A stretch of DNA of 64,000 bases, from positions 1,054,001 to 1,118,000 of the forward strand of contig NC_017278.1 of assembly GCF_000236585.1 (NCBI RefSeq), written 5' to 3'. The notes beneath the pieces were generated by a model. That model saw only the letters and a list, made by a program, of their open reading frames with translations. It was not told the DNA's origin and made no database searches. This document shows positions 1 to 9,583 of the stretch, piece after piece (position 1 is the stretch's first letter; every line of letters starts with the position of its first letter). The DNA is from Thermus sp. CCB_US3_UF1. Lineage in GTDB: Bacteria > Deinococcota > Deinococci > Deinococcales > Thermaceae. A program made the position numbers and the translations under genes.

Positions 1-867
1 AAGACCCTCCTGGCCGAAACCCTGGCCCGCTACCTGGATGTGCCCTTCGCCATCGCCGACGCCACGACCCTCACCGAGGCCGGCTATGTGGGCGAGGACG
101 TGGAAAACGTCATCCTCCGCCTGCTGCAGAACGCCGACTTTGACGTGGAGCGGGCGGAGATGGGCATCGTCTACATTGACGAGATCGACAAGATCGCCCG
201 CAAGTCGGAAAACCCCTCCCTCACCCGGGACGTTTCCGGGGAAGGGGTACAGCAGGCCCTGCTCAAGATCATTGAGGGTACCATCGCCAACGTGCCCCCC
301 CAGGGTGGCCGGAAGCACCCCCATCAGGAGTTCATCCCCGTGAACACCAAGAACATCCTCTTCATCCTGGGCGGGGCCTTTGAGGGCCTGGAGAACATCG
401 TCAAGGCCCGCACCGAGCGCACCACCATCGGTTTTACCCGGCCCAAGGCCACCGGGGCCAAGGAGGAGGCCCTGGAGGTTCTCCCGGAGGACCTGGTGAA
501 GTTTGGCATGATCCCGGAGTTCGTGGGCCGGGCCCCCCTGATCGTCCAGCTCCACCCCCTTTCCGAGGACGACCTGGTGCGCATCCTCACCGAGCCCAAG
601 AACGCCCTGGTGCGGCAGTACCAGGAGCTTATGCGCATGGAGGGGATTGAGCTCCGCTTTACCCAGGCGGCCCTCAAGGAGGTGGCCCGCCGCGCCCTCA
701 AGCGGGGCACCGGGGCCCGGGGCCTTAGGGCCATCCTGGAGAAGACCATGGTGGACCTGATGTTTGAGGCCCCGGGGAGTGGGGTGAAGGAGCTGGTCAT
801 TGACCTGCCCCACCTGGACCACCCCCTGAAGGCCCTCGAGGAGGCCAGGCTCAGGCAGGCCTCCTAA
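1..867 (+). CDS. clpX: ATP-dependent protease unfoldase ClpX, C-terminal part
   Basis: The frame is open from the first base, so the gene is cut by the window edge; the first codon is the lysine of the Walker A motif, and the zinc-binding domain is outside. Visible are the GYVGEDVEN segment, Walker B with IYIDEID-like residues (VYIDEIDKI), the IGF tripeptide that docks ClpX on ClpP (TTIGF), and the sensor-2 region [10 protein letters not shown]. ClpX forms an AAA+ hexamer that unfolds proteins for ClpP in the cytoplasm. The stop codon overlaps that of the convergent pncB by a few bases. Identification is secure. Confidence 0.97.
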   Translation, partial: KTLLAETLARYLDVPFAIADATTLTEAGYVGEDVENVILRLLQNADFDVERAEMGIVYIDEIDKIARKSENPSLTRDVSGEGVQQALLKIIEGTIANVPPQGGRKHPHQEFIPVNTKNILFILGGAFEGLENIVKARTERTTIGFTRPKATGAKEEALEVLPEDLVKFGMIPEFVGRAPLIVQLHPLSEDDLVRILTEPKNALVRQYQELMRMEGIELRFTQAALKEVARRALKRGTGARGLRAILEKTMVDLMFEAPGSGVKELVIDLPHLDHPLKALEEARLRQAS

Positions 868-2387
868 TCCCGGCTGAGCCGGGCCACCATCTCCTCCTTG
901 AGGGCAAAAAGCCTCTCCGTGAGGGAAACGTGGTAGATGTGGGGGTTCACCAGGCGGCGCACCCCGGGGTCCAGGCGCTCCACGTCCTTGCGCCGCCTCT
1001 CCTGCAGGACCTCGAGGGGCAGGGGAGGGAAGAGGCGCCGGCCCCGGTAGGCCTCCTGCAGCAGGGGTTCCAGGGTGAACTCCCCCGGCCTTAAGGTGCG
1101 GCGCTTGGTGGGGTCGGTGGGGTGGCGCAGGCAGAGGGCCTGGTCCTCCCGCACCTCCTCCTCGGAGGTGGCCAGGAGGTCGGCCGTGGCCAGGCCCCGC
1201 CGGTCGTAGACCCGGTAGACCTTCTTGTGCCCCGGGTTCAGGATCTTTTCCAAGGAGTCCGAGATCTTGATGGCTGGGGCCCAGGTGCCGTTTTCCCGGA
1301 TGGCCACCAGCTTGTACACCCCGCCCAAGGCCGGATACCCCCAGGAGACCACCATCTTGGTGCCTACCCCGTAGACCAGGCGCTTCAGGAGGGCCTCGGG
1401 CTCCACCCCGTAGCGGGGGGCTTCCTCCAGGATCTGGCTCTTGATCTGCCAGATCACCAGCTCGTCCAGGTCCCCGGAGAGGACGATGAGGGTGTCGGGG
1501 AAGCCGGCCTTGTCCAGCTCCTTGGCCACCTGGATGGCCAAATAGGCCAGGTCCCCCGAGTCAATGCGCACCCCCACGGGCTTATGCCCCTTGCGGCGCA
1601 AGCCCTCAAAGACCCGGATGGCGTGGGGGAGGCCGGAGCCCAGGGTGTCCACGGTGTCCAGGAGGAGGATGGTGTCGTCGGGGAAGACCTCGGCGAAGGC
1701 CTGGAAGGCCTCCTCCTCCGAATGGCCTAGGGCCAGGAAGGCCTGGACCAGGCTGTGGGCATGGGTGCCCGAGGAGGGGAGGCCCAGGAGGTGGGAGAGG
1801 CTTACGGCGCTGGAGCGGTTGGCCCCGCCGATGAGGCTGGCCCGGGTGGCGCTTTCCCCCCCCTTGGCGGGGGCGCGGCGGAGGCCGAACTCCAGGACCG
1901 CCGCCTCCCCCGCCGCCTCCCGCACCCGGCTGGCCTTGGTGGCGATGAGGGTTTCGTAGTTGATGCGGTTGAGGAGGGCGGTCTCCAGGAGCTGGGCCTG
2001 GAGGAGGGGGCCCTCCACGCTGAGGAGGGGCACCTGGGGGTGGGCCACCCGGCCCTCGGGGAGGGCCCGGAGGGTGAGGCCGGAAAAGCCGCCCATCCCC
2101 TTGAGGTAGCGCAGGTAGTCCTCGGCGAAAAGGGGTTTGCCCGAGCGGCCCTTGAGGGCGCGGAGGGCTTCCAGCTCCGCTTCCCCGAAGTGGGCCCCTT
2201 CCATCCAGGAAAGGAGGGGGTCCAGGCCGGCGAAGACGGTGTACCCCGCCTGGTGGGCCCCGTAATCGGGGTTCTTGCGGTAGAAGGCCTCAAAGAGGGC
2301 CTCCTTCTCGTGGAGCCCCAGGCGGAAGTAGACCTGGCCCATGGTGAGCTGGTAGAGGTCGGTGTAGAGGATGCCGAAGGGGTCCAT
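864..2387 (-). CDS. pncB: nicotinate phosphoribosyltransferase
   Basis: A 507-aa protein beginning [20 protein letters not shown], the typical NAPRTase opening (YTDLYQLTM), with the RIDSGDL phosphate-site region near residue 275. It makes nicotinate mononucleotide from nicotinate and PRPP in NAD salvage. The ATG is the likely start because a TATGCT -10 box (2394-2399, minus strand) lies 6 nt upstream, a leaderless arrangement. It is transcribed divergently from metH across a 42-bp gap, and no other NAD gene is adjacent. Confidence 0.94.
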   Translation of the reverse strand: MDPFGILYTDLYQLTMGQVYFRLGLHEKEALFEAFYRKNPDYGAHQAGYTVFAGLDPLLSWMEGAHFGEAELEALRALKGRSGKPLFAEDYLRYLKGMGGFSGLTLRALPEGRVAHPQVPLLSVEGPLLQAQLLETALLNRINYETLIATKASRVREAAGEAAVLEFGLRRAPAKGGESATRASLIGGANRSSAVSLSHLLGLPSSGTHAHSLVQAFLALGHSEEEAFQAFAEVFPDDTILLLDTVDTLGSGLPHAIRVFEGLRRKGHKPVGVRIDSGDLAYLAIQVAKELDKAGFPDTLIVLSGDLDELVIWQIKSQILEEAPRYGVEPEALLKRLVYGVGTKMVVSWGYPALGGVYKLVAIRENGTWAPAIKISDSLEKILNPGHKKVYRVYDRRGLATADLLATSEEEVREDQALCLRHPTDPTKRRTLRPGEFTLEPLLQEAYRGRRLFPPLPLEVLQERRRKDVERLDPGVRRLVNPHIYHVSLTERLFALKEEMVARLSRD

Positions 2388-2393
2388 GGGCCT

Positions 2394-2421
2394 AGCATAC
2401 CCCCCTCCTTTTCGCTACACT
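2394..2421. promoter_or_regulatory. divergent leaderless promoters of pncB and metH
   Basis: On the minus strand TATGCT (2394-2399) is 6 nt before the pncB ATG; on the plus strand TACACT (2416-2421) is 8 nt before the metH ATG. Neither gene has a Shine-Dalgarno in the remaining gap. This is the -10-to-start spacing expected of leaderless mRNAs. Confidence 0.6.
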
Positions 2422-2429
2422 AGCGGGAT

Positions 2430-5400
2430 ATGGTGGAGGTCCACACCTGCAGCCCCGGCTGCCGCCACCACCTGGGGGGGGCGGGGTTTGGCGAGGCGCC
2501 CTTGGTGCGGCTCGGGTACAACAAGGAGGCCCGGGCGCGGAAGTTCCCCTACCTCAAGGCCCTCCTGGAAAGACCCCTGGTCTTTGACGGGGCCATGGGC
2601 ACCGAGCTACAAAAACGGGACCTCTCCCCGGAGGACTACGGCGGGGAGGCCCACTTCGGCTGCCCGGAGGTCCTGAACCGCACCCGCCCCGAGGTGGTCC
2701 GGGAGGTCCACCGGGCCTACCTCGAGGCCGGGGCCGAGGTCATCGAGACCAACACCTTCGGCGCCCTGAGGCACGTCCTGGCGGAGTACGGCCTGGAAGG
2801 GGAGGCGGAGGAGCTGGCCTACCTGGGGGCCCGGATCGCCAAGGAGGCGGCGGAACCCTATGGGGCCTTCGTGGCCGGGGCCCTGGGCCCAGGCACCAAG
2901 CTCATCTCCCTGGGGCAGATCTCCTGGGAGGAACTCTTTGCCGCCTACAAGGAGGCGGTGCGGGGGCTTCTTAGGGGCGGGGTGGACCTCATCCTCCTGG
3001 AGACCGCCCAGGACATCCTCCAGGTGCGTTGCGCCGTCCTAGCGGCCCGGGAGGCCATGGCCGAGGTGGGGCGGGAGGTGCCCCTGCAGGTGCAGGTGAC
3101 CCTCGAGGCCACGGGCACCATGCTGGTGGGCACGGACGAGCAGGCGGCCCTGGCCGCCCTGGAAAGCCTCCCCGTGGACGTGGTGGGGATGAACTGCGCC
3201 ACCGGCCCCGACCTCATGGACAGCAAGATCCGCTACTTCGCAAAGAACAGCACCCGCTTCGTGGCCTGCCTGCCCAACGCCGGCCTGCCCCGGAACGAGG
3301 GGGGAAGGGTGGTCTACGACCTCACCCCCGAGGAGCTGGCCCAGTGGCACCGCAAGTTTGTCCTGGAGTACGGGGTGAACGCCGTGGGGGGGTGTTGCGG
3401 CACCACGCCCCAGCACATCCGCCGGGTGGCCGAGGCGGTGAAGGGCCTGCCCGTGCAGGCGCGCCCCCAGGCCTTCCCCCCCCAGGTGGCCTCCTTGTAC
3501 CAGGCGGTGGCCCTGAGGCAGGAGGCGAGCCTTTTCCTGGTAGGGGAGCGCCTGAACGCCACGGGGAGCAAGCGCTTCCGGGAGATGCTCTTCGCCCGGG
3601 ACCTGGAGGGCATCCTGGCCCTGGCCCGGGAGCAGGTGGAGGAAGGGGCCCACGCCCTGGACCTCTCCGTGGCCTGGACGGGGCGGGACGAGCTGGAGGA
3701 CCTGAAGTGGCTCCTGCCCCACCTGGCCACCGCGGTCACCGTGCCCTTCATGGTGGACTCCACCAGCGCCGAGGCCATGGAGCTGGCCCTGAAGCACCTG
3801 CCGGGCCGGGTCCTCCTCAACTCCGCCAACCTGGAGGAGGGCCTGGCCCGCTTTGACCGGGTGGCTTCCCTGGCCAAGGCCCACGGGGCGGCCCTGGTGG
3901 TCCTCACCATTGACGAGAAGGGCATGGCTAAAACCCGGGAGGAAAAGGTGCGGGTGGCCCTTTCCATGTACGAGCGCCTCACGGAGCACCACGGCTTCCG
4001 CCCGGAGGACCTCCTTTTGGACCTCCTCACCTTCCCCATCACCCAAGGGGACGAGGAGAGCCGCCCCTTGGCCAAGGAGACCCTCTTGGCCCTGGAGGAG
4101 CTTCGGGAGCGGCTTCCGGGGGTGGGGTTCATCCTGGGGGTGTCCAACGTTTCCTTTGGCCTCAAGCCAAGGCCCCGGCGGGTGCTCAACTCGGTCTTCC
4201 TGGACGAGGCGCGGAAGAAGGGGCTCACCGCCGCCATCGTGGACGCGGGGAAGATCCTGCCCATGGACGCCATCCCCGAGGAGGCCTACGCCCTGGCCTT
4301 GGACCTCATCTACGACCGCCGCCGCGAGGGATACGACCCCCTCTTCGCCTTCATGGCCTACTTTGAGGCCCACCAGGGGGATTTTGCCGCCAAGGAGGAC
4401 GCCTTTGCCGCCTTGCCCCTTTGGGAAAGGCTGAAGCGCCGGGTGGTGGAGGGGCGGAAGGGGGGCCTCGAGGCCGACCTGGACCAGGCCCTGAAGGAAG
4501 GGCACGGCCCCTTGGACCTCATCAACGGCCCCCTCCTTCAGGGGATGAAGGAGGTGGGGGAGCTTTTCGCCGCGGGAAGGATGCAGCTTCCCTTTGTCCT
4601 CCAGGCTGCCGAGGTGATGAAGCGGGCCGTGGCCCACCTGGAACCCCACATGGAGCGCAAGGGGGAGGGGAGGGGCAGGATGGTCCTGGCCACGGTCAAG
4701 GGCGATGTGCACGATATCGGCAAGAACCTGGTGGACATCATCCTCTCCAACAACGGCTACCAGGTGGTGAACCTGGGCATCAAGGTGCCCATTGAGGAGA
4801 TCCTCAAGGCGGTGGAGGAGCATAAGCCCCACGCGGTGGGCATGTCCGGCCTCCTGGTGAAGAGCACCCTGGTGATGAAGGAAAACCTGGAGTATATGCG
4901 GGAAAGAGGGTATACCCTCCCGGTCATCCTGGGCGGGGCAGCCCTCACCCGAAGCTTTGTGGAGGAGGAGCTCCGCCGCATCTACCCCAACGTCTACTAC
5001 GCCGAGGATGCCTTTGAGGGCTTGCGGCTCATGGAGGCCCTCACGGGCGGGGCCCCCTTGCCCGCCCCGGCCCAGGGAATCCCCAGGCCCAAGGAAGCCC
5101 CCCGGGTGGCGGTCCGCTCCAAGCCCGTGGGCGAGCCCCCCTTCGTGCCCCGCCCCCCCTTCTTCGGGGTGCGGGTGGAGGAGGGGCTGGACCTGGCCAC
5201 CCTCGCCCACTATGTGAACAAGCTGGCCCTTTTCCGGGGGCAGTGGGGCTACCGCCGCCAAGGGATGAGCCGGGAGGCCTGGCAGGCCCTGGTGGAGCGG
5301 GAGGCGGAGCCGGTCTTCCGCCGCCTCCTGGAGGAGGCCATAAGGGAGGGATGGCTCCGCCCCCGGGTGCTCTACGGCTTCTTCCCCGCGGCCCGGGAGG

Positions 5401-5981
5401 GGGAGGAGGTGCTGGTCTTCTCCCCGGATACGGGGGAGGTCCTGGAGCGCTTCCCCTTTCCCCGGCAGCGGGGCGGGGGCCTAAGCTTGGTGGACTATTT
5501 CCGCCCCCGTTTTGCCCCTCCCCTGGGGGAGGAGGCCGCCTGGCTTCCCGCCTACGGGGCCGGGGCCCGGGACGTGCTGGGGGTGCAGCTGGTCACCATG
5601 GGGGAGGAGGCCTCCCAGAAGGCCCGGGCCCTGTTTGCCGCCGGGGCCTACCAGGACTACCTCTTCGTCCACGGCTTCGCCGTGGAGATGACCGAGGCCT
5701 TGGCGGAGTACTGGCACAAGCGCATGCGGCAGATGTGGGGGATCGCCGGCAAGGATGCTCCGGACATCCGCAGGCTCTTCCAGCAGGGCTACCAAGGGGC
5801 CCGTTACTCCTTCGGCTACCCCGCCTGCCCGGACCTCTCCCACCAGGCCAAGCTAGACCGGCTCATGGGCTTCCACCGGGTGGGGGTGCGGCTCACGGAG
5901 AGCTACCAGCTGGACCCCGAGCACGCCACCAGCGCCCTGGTGGTCCACCACCCCGAGGCCCGCTACTTCAACGTGGACTAG
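2430..5981 (+). CDS. metH: cobalamin-dependent methionine synthase MetH
   Basis: A full-length 1183-aa MetH. Domain order: homocysteine-binding barrel (about 50-345) with zinc cysteines in GMNCATGPD and GGCCGTTP; pterin-binding barrel (about 355-630); helical cap and B12 domain (about 660-880) with the cobalt-ligating histidine in DVHDIGKN; AdoMet-dependent reactivation domain (about 920-1183) with YPACPDLS. It transfers methyl from methyltetrahydrofolate to homocysteine. About 50 extra residues precede the barrel and contain CSPGCRHH. ATG 2430 is kept because of the TACACT box 8 nt upstream. No riboswitch fits in the 42-bp upstream gap, unlike the metY operon later in the window. Confidence 0.96.
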   Translation: MVEVHTCSPGCRHHLGGAGFGEAPLVRLGYNKEARARKFPYLKALLERPLVFDGAMGTELQKRDLSPEDYGGEAHFGCPEVLNRTRPEVVREVHRAYLEAGAEVIETNTFGALRHVLAEYGLEGEAEELAYLGARIAKEAAEPYGAFVAGALGPGTKLISLGQISWEELFAAYKEAVRGLLRGGVDLILLETAQDILQVRCAVLAAREAMAEVGREVPLQVQVTLEATGTMLVGTDEQAALAALESLPVDVVGMNCATGPDLMDSKIRYFAKNSTRFVACLPNAGLPRNEGGRVVYDLTPEELAQWHRKFVLEYGVNAVGGCCGTTPQHIRRVAEAVKGLPVQARPQAFPPQVASLYQAVALRQEASLFLVGERLNATGSKRFREMLFARDLEGILALAREQVEEGAHALDLSVAWTGRDELEDLKWLLPHLATAVTVPFMVDSTSAEAMELALKHLPGRVLLNSANLEEGLARFDRVASLAKAHGAALVVLTIDEKGMAKTREEKVRVALSMYERLTEHHGFRPEDLLLDLLTFPITQGDEESRPLAKETLLALEELRERLPGVGFILGVSNVSFGLKPRPRRVLNSVFLDEARKKGLTAAIVDAGKILPMDAIPEEAYALALDLIYDRRREGYDPLFAFMAYFEAHQGDFAAKEDAFAALPLWERLKRRVVEGRKGGLEADLDQALKEGHGPLDLINGPLLQGMKEVGELFAAGRMQLPFVLQAAEVMKRAVAHLEPHMERKGEGRGRMVLATVKGDVHDIGKNLVDIILSNNGYQVVNLGIKVPIEEILKAVEEHKPHAVGMSGLLVKSTLVMKENLEYMRERGYTLPVILGGAALTRSFVEEELRRIYPNVYYAEDAFEGLRLMEALTGGAPLPAPAQGIPRPKEAPRVAVRSKPVGEPPFVPRPPFFGVRVEEGLDLATLAHYVNKLALFRGQWGYRRQGMSREAWQALVEREAEPVFRRLLEEAIREGWLRPRVLYGFFPAAREGEEVLVFSPDTGEVLERFPFPRQRGGGLSLVDYFRPRFAPPLGEEAAWLPAYGAGARDVLGVQLVTMGEEASQKARALFAAGAYQDYLFVHGFAVEMTEALAEYWHKRMRQMWGIAGKDAPDIRRLFQQGYQGARYSFGYPACPDLSHQAKLDRLMGFHRVGVRLTESYQLDPEHATSALVVHHPEARYFNVD

Positions 5982-7648
5982 GGCCAGGTGTGGACGGTGC
6001 CGCAGTTGCCCACGGCCACGAAGCGGCCATGGCCATAGGCTGCGGCCTCGGGTTCGCTGTCCAAAGGGTGGACCTCCTCCCAGCGGAGGCCATCCGGGGA
6101 GAAGGCTGCCACCCCGGGGCCCGGGGCGGGGTGTCCCACCAGGAGGAAGCGCCCCTGGCCGTAGGCGGCCCCGGTGAGGAAGGGGGGAAGGTGGCCTACG
6201 GCGGCCTCCTCCCAGTCCCAGACCCGCTTGGCCACCAGGGCACGGCCGTAGCCCGCAACCAGGAAGCGGCCCCCGCCGAAGGCCAGGGCCTTGAACCAGG
6301 GGGTTTCGCCCTCCAGGACAGCCTCCCAGGTGTGGCCGTCCCTCGAGGCCCACACCTTCCCCTTCTCCCCTGCGGCCAGGAAGGTTCCCTCCCCGTGGAC
6401 GATGCCCAAGAGGCTGTGGGCCTGGGGCAGGGGAAAGGCCTCCCACCTGAGCCCGTCGCGGGAAAGGAGGAGGGCTTCCCCCACGGCCACGAAGCGACCC
6501 TCCCCGAAGGCCACCCCATAAAGCCAGCCTGGGGTAGGGGCCTGCAGGGCCCGCCAGCGCCGGCCGTCCGGGGAAACCAGGACCAGGCCCTTCTCCCCCA
6601 CGGCCACGAACCGCCCCTGGCCCCAGGCCACCCCGGTGAGCCAGCCCTGGACCCGGGCCGCCAGGTGCCAGGCAACCCCGTCGGTGGAGACCAGGACCAC
6701 CCCCAGCCTGCCCTCATACCCCACGGCCACGAAGCGGCCCCCCCCGTGGGCTACCCCCAGGAGCCACTGGCCGGTGCCCGGATGGAGGGCCTGCCAGGAG
6801 AGGCCGTCTTCCGAGGTGTACAGGGCCCCGCCCCACCCCGAGGCCACGAAGCGCCGGCCATTCCAGGCTACCCCCGTGAGGAAGGGCATGCCCTCGAGGG
6901 CCACCTTGTGCCAGCGCTCCCCATCCGGGGAGACCAGGACCGTGCCCCGCTCCCCCACGGCCACCCAGCGCCCAGCCCCCCGGACCACGCCAAAAAGGCC
7001 GCTCCATACCCCCGAGGCCTGCCGCTTCCAGTGGTGGCCGTCCGGGGAGGTGAGGATAAGCCCGCCCCAGCCCACGGCCACCCAAAGCCCGTCCCCATGG
7101 GCCACCCCGTTGAGGATGCCGGGGGCGGAGAGGGTTTCAAACCCAAGCCCATCCGAGGAGACCAGAATCACCCCGTGGCCCACGGCCACGAAGCGGCCTT
7201 GGGCAAAGGCTAGGCCCCAGAGGTTGGCCTCGAGCCCTAGGTCCAAGGGCCTCCAGGTGAGGCCGTCCTCCGAGGCCAGGGCCATGCCCCCCATGCCCAC
7301 CGCCACAAGGCGGCCCCTTCCGTGGGCCACGGCCCAAAGCCCCCGCCCCTCCTCTCCCCCTTGCACCCGGGTGGGAGGGTGGCCGGCCTCGGCCAGGAGG
7401 ACCGTGCCCTTGCCCCCCACCGCCACCAGATGGCGCCCTGCCCGGGCGCAGGCGGTCAGGGCTTCCCGGGTGGGGGTGGGGAGGGGCTTCCAGCCTAGGC
7501 CGTCCCGGCTTTCCCAGAGCTGGCCGTGCCAGCCCACGGCCCAGAAGCGGTCCCCCAGCCAGCGCACCCCCAGCAAGGGGGTGGACCGCACGGCCCAGGC
7601 CCCTACCTCCTGGACCCCTAGGCCGTGGGGTAACCCCGAGGTTTCCAT
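5978..7648 (-). CDS. 14-repeat BNR/YCF48-like beta-propeller protein, function unknown
   Basis: A 556-aa protein built almost entirely from about 14 repeats of roughly 40 residues, each resembling GVAWGQGRFVAVGEKG followed by LVSPDGxxW. The SPDGxxW part resembles the Asp-box (BNR) turn of propeller proteins. Fourteen repeats would fit two seven-bladed propellers. No signal peptide or membrane helix is evident at METSGLPHG, so the location is unclear. The start has a good AAGGGGGG ribosome site, with TAATAT (7668-7673, minus) upstream. The stop codon overlaps the metH stop tail to tail. A much longer frame runs open upstream, but that part is the shadow of pabB. Ligand-binding or scaffold roles are possible; I do not assign one. 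Confidence 0.8.
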   Translation of the reverse strand: METSGLPHGLGVQEVGAWAVRSTPLLGVRWLGDRFWAVGWHGQLWESRDGLGWKPLPTPTREALTACARAGRHLVAVGGKGTVLLAEAGHPPTRVQGGEEGRGLWAVAHGRGRLVAVGMGGMALASEDGLTWRPLDLGLEANLWGLAFAQGRFVAVGHGVILVSSDGLGFETLSAPGILNGVAHGDGLWVAVGWGGLILTSPDGHHWKRQASGVWSGLFGVVRGAGRWVAVGERGTVLVSPDGERWHKVALEGMPFLTGVAWNGRRFVASGWGGALYTSEDGLSWQALHPGTGQWLLGVAHGGGRFVAVGYEGRLGVVLVSTDGVAWHLAARVQGWLTGVAWGQGRFVAVGEKGLVLVSPDGRRWRALQAPTPGWLYGVAFGEGRFVAVGEALLLSRDGLRWEAFPLPQAHSLLGIVHGEGTFLAAGEKGKVWASRDGHTWEAVLEGETPWFKALAFGGGRFLVAGYGRALVAKRVWDWEEAAVGHLPPFLTGAAYGQGRFLLVGHPAPGPGVAAFSPDGLRWEEVHPLDSEPEAAAYGHGRFVAVGNCGTVHTWP

Positions 7649-7719
7649 AAACCCCCCTTGGTTGGGGATATTACAGGTGAGACTGGCCCCAAGGCAAGGG
7701 GGGTGGGCTACGCCCCGGG

Positions 7720-7725
7720 TATACT
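7720..7725 (+). promoter_or_regulatory. -10 box of the pabB-pabA fusion gene (leaderless)
   Basis: TATACT lies 7 nt before a GTG codon (7733) that begins VLGLYHAART. This supports the GTG as start over an upstream in-frame TTG at 7658, which would put the promoter inside the coding region. Confidence 0.55.
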
Positions 7726-7732
7726 TGGGGCC

Positions 7733-9583
7733 GTGCTGGGGCTTTACCATGCGGCCCGCACCCGGGGGCTTCGCCCGGCCCTCCTGGAGTCCTTGGGGCC
7801 CAGGACCCCCTTTTCCCGGCTTTCCCTCCTCGGGGTGCGCCCCCGGCACCGCCTCGAGGTCTGGGAGGGCAGGCTCTACCTGGATGGCCGGCGGGTGGGG
7901 GAGGCCTTGGACCTCTTCAGCTACCTGGAAAGGGGCCTGGGGAGGGGGTTTTTCCCCGCCTGGATGGGGTTTTTCGCCTACGAGTTCGCCCGCCACCTGG
8001 GCCTGGCCACCCACCCTCCTCTTCCCGGCCTGCCCGAGGCGGCCTTCTTCTACTACCCCGAGGGGTTCGCCCTTCTGGAGGGCCACCTGGTCCAGGGGCC
8101 TAGCCTTCCCCTGGCCCCCCTGGCCTACCGCCCCGGCCCCCTCCCCCGGCACCCCTTGGTTTCCGACTTCCCCCAAGAGGCCTTCGTGCGCGGGGTGGAG
8201 GAGGTGCGGGAGAGGATCCGGGCCGGGGTGGTCTACCAGGTGAACCTCTCCCACCGCTTCCGCCTCCTGGGCCCCGTGGACCCCCTCCTCCTCTACGCCC
8301 GCCTGCGGTCCCTGAACCCCTCCCCCTTCATGGGCCTTCTGGAGGGGGAGGGCTGGGCGGTGGTCTCTGGGAGCCCGGAAAGGCTTTTCCAGAAGGTGGG
8401 CCCCCGGGTCCGGGCCCGGCCCATCGCCGGCACCCGGCCCCGGGGGGGGAGCGAGGCGGAGGACCTGGCCCTGGAGGAGGAGCTTCTGGCCTCTCCCAAG
8501 GAGCGGGCGGAGCACGCCATGCTGGTGGACCTCCTGCGCAACGATCTGGCCCGGGTGGCCCTTCCGGGCACGGTGCGGGTGCGGGAGCTTTTCACCGTGG
8601 AGCGCTACGCCCACGTGATGCACCTGGTCTCCGAGGTGGAGGGCTATACCCGGGCCTCCTTGGGGGAGGTCTTCCGCAGCCTCTTCCCCGGAGGCACCAT
8701 CACCGGGGCCCCCAAGGGGACGGTGATGGAGGCCATCCGCGACCTGGAGCCCGTCCCCCGGGGGGCCTACACGGGGAGCCTGGGGTACGTTTCCGGCCAG
8801 GGGGCGGACTTCAACATCCTCATCCGCTCCTTCCAGCGGGTGGGGGAGGAGGTGCTCTTCTCCGCCGGGGCGGGGGTGGTGATCGCCTCCGAGGCCCAGG
8901 CGGAGTACCGGGAAACCCTCCACAAGGCGGAAAGCCTCCTCCTGGCCCTGGAGCGGGGGAGGCCCGGGCAAAAACCCCTTCCCCCAAGGCCCACGGCCTC
9001 CTGGACCCCGCCCCCGCCCCCCAGGCGGCGGCGGGCCCGGGTCCTCTTCCTGGAAAACCGCGACTCCTTCAGCTACAACCTGGTGGACTACCTGAAGGCC
9101 CTGGGGGCCGAGGTGGAGGTGGCCGACCAGGAGGAGGCCCCCCGCTTCGCCGGCTTCACCCACCTCCTGGTGGGCCCAGGCCCTAAAGACCCCTACGGGG
9201 CGGGCCGGGTCCTGGAGTGGACGGAAGAGGCCCTGCGGGAGGGCATCCCCTTCCTGGGGGTCTGCCTGGGCCACCAGGCCCTGGGGGTGGCCCTGGGGGC
9301 GGAGCTTTACCGGGAGGCCCCGGTGCACGGGGAGGCCCACCCCGTCTTCCACGGGGGAGAAGCCCTTTTCCAGGGGTTTCCCAACCCCCTTCCCTTCGCC
9401 CGCTACCACTCCCTGGCCCTGAGGGGCCTCCCCCCCTCCCTTCGGCTTCTGGCCTGGACGGGGGAGGGGGTACCCATGGCCCTGTGGGACGGGAAGGTGG
9501 CCTTTGGGGTGCAGTTCCACCCGGAAAGCATCCTCTCCCCCTGGGGGATGGAGCTTCTGGCCCGCTTCCTGGAGGTGGGGTAG
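7733..9583 (+). CDS. aminodeoxychorismate synthase, PabB-PabA fusion
   Basis: A 616-aa fusion. Residues 1 to about 420 are a chorismate-utilising PabB/TrpE domain with PIAGTRPRG, LVDLLRNDLARV and the PabB-like FPGGTITGAPKG. Residues about 440-616 are a class I glutamine amidotransferase with GVCLGHQALG (nucleophile Cys) and GVQFHPES. The next gene is a PabC-like lyase, which favours p-aminobenzoate (folate) synthesis. However, the position of the PabB catalytic lysine (PIKGT in E. coli) is alanine here, as in anthranilate synthase. An anthranilate or ADIC synthase fusion is the alternative. The start is set by the TATACT box 7 nt before GTG. Confidence 0.85.
   Translation: MLGLYHAARTRGLRPALLESLGPRTPFSRLSLLGVRPRHRLEVWEGRLYLDGRRVGEALDLFSYLERGLGRGFFPAWMGFFAYEFARHLGLATHPPLPGLPEAAFFYYPEGFALLEGHLVQGPSLPLAPLAYRPGPLPRHPLVSDFPQEAFVRGVEEVRERIRAGVVYQVNLSHRFRLLGPVDPLLLYARLRSLNPSPFMGLLEGEGWAVVSGSPERLFQKVGPRVRARPIAGTRPRGGSEAEDLALEEELLASPKERAEHAMLVDLLRNDLARVALPGTVRVRELFTVERYAHVMHLVSEVEGYTRASLGEVFRSLFPGGTITGAPKGTVMEAIRDLEPVPRGAYTGSLGYVSGQGADFNILIRSFQRVGEEVLFSAGAGVVIASEAQAEYRETLHKAESLLLALERGRPGQKPLPPRPTASWTPPPPPRRRRARVLFLENRDSFSYNLVDYLKALGAEVEVADQEEAPRFAGFTHLLVGPGPKDPYGAGRVLEWTEEALREGIPFLGVCLGHQALGVALGAELYREAPVHGEAHPVFHGGEALFQGFPNPLPFARYHSLALRGLPPSLRLLAWTGEGVPMALWDGKVAFGVQFHPESILSPWGMELLARFLEVG

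Noticed and set aside
3039-5261. A 740-residue open frame on the strand opposite metH, and similar long antisense frames opposite other genes
   Set aside because: They arise from the GC-rich codon pattern of Thermus (few stops in the antisense frame); they lack family motifs, and the plus-strand genes are certain.
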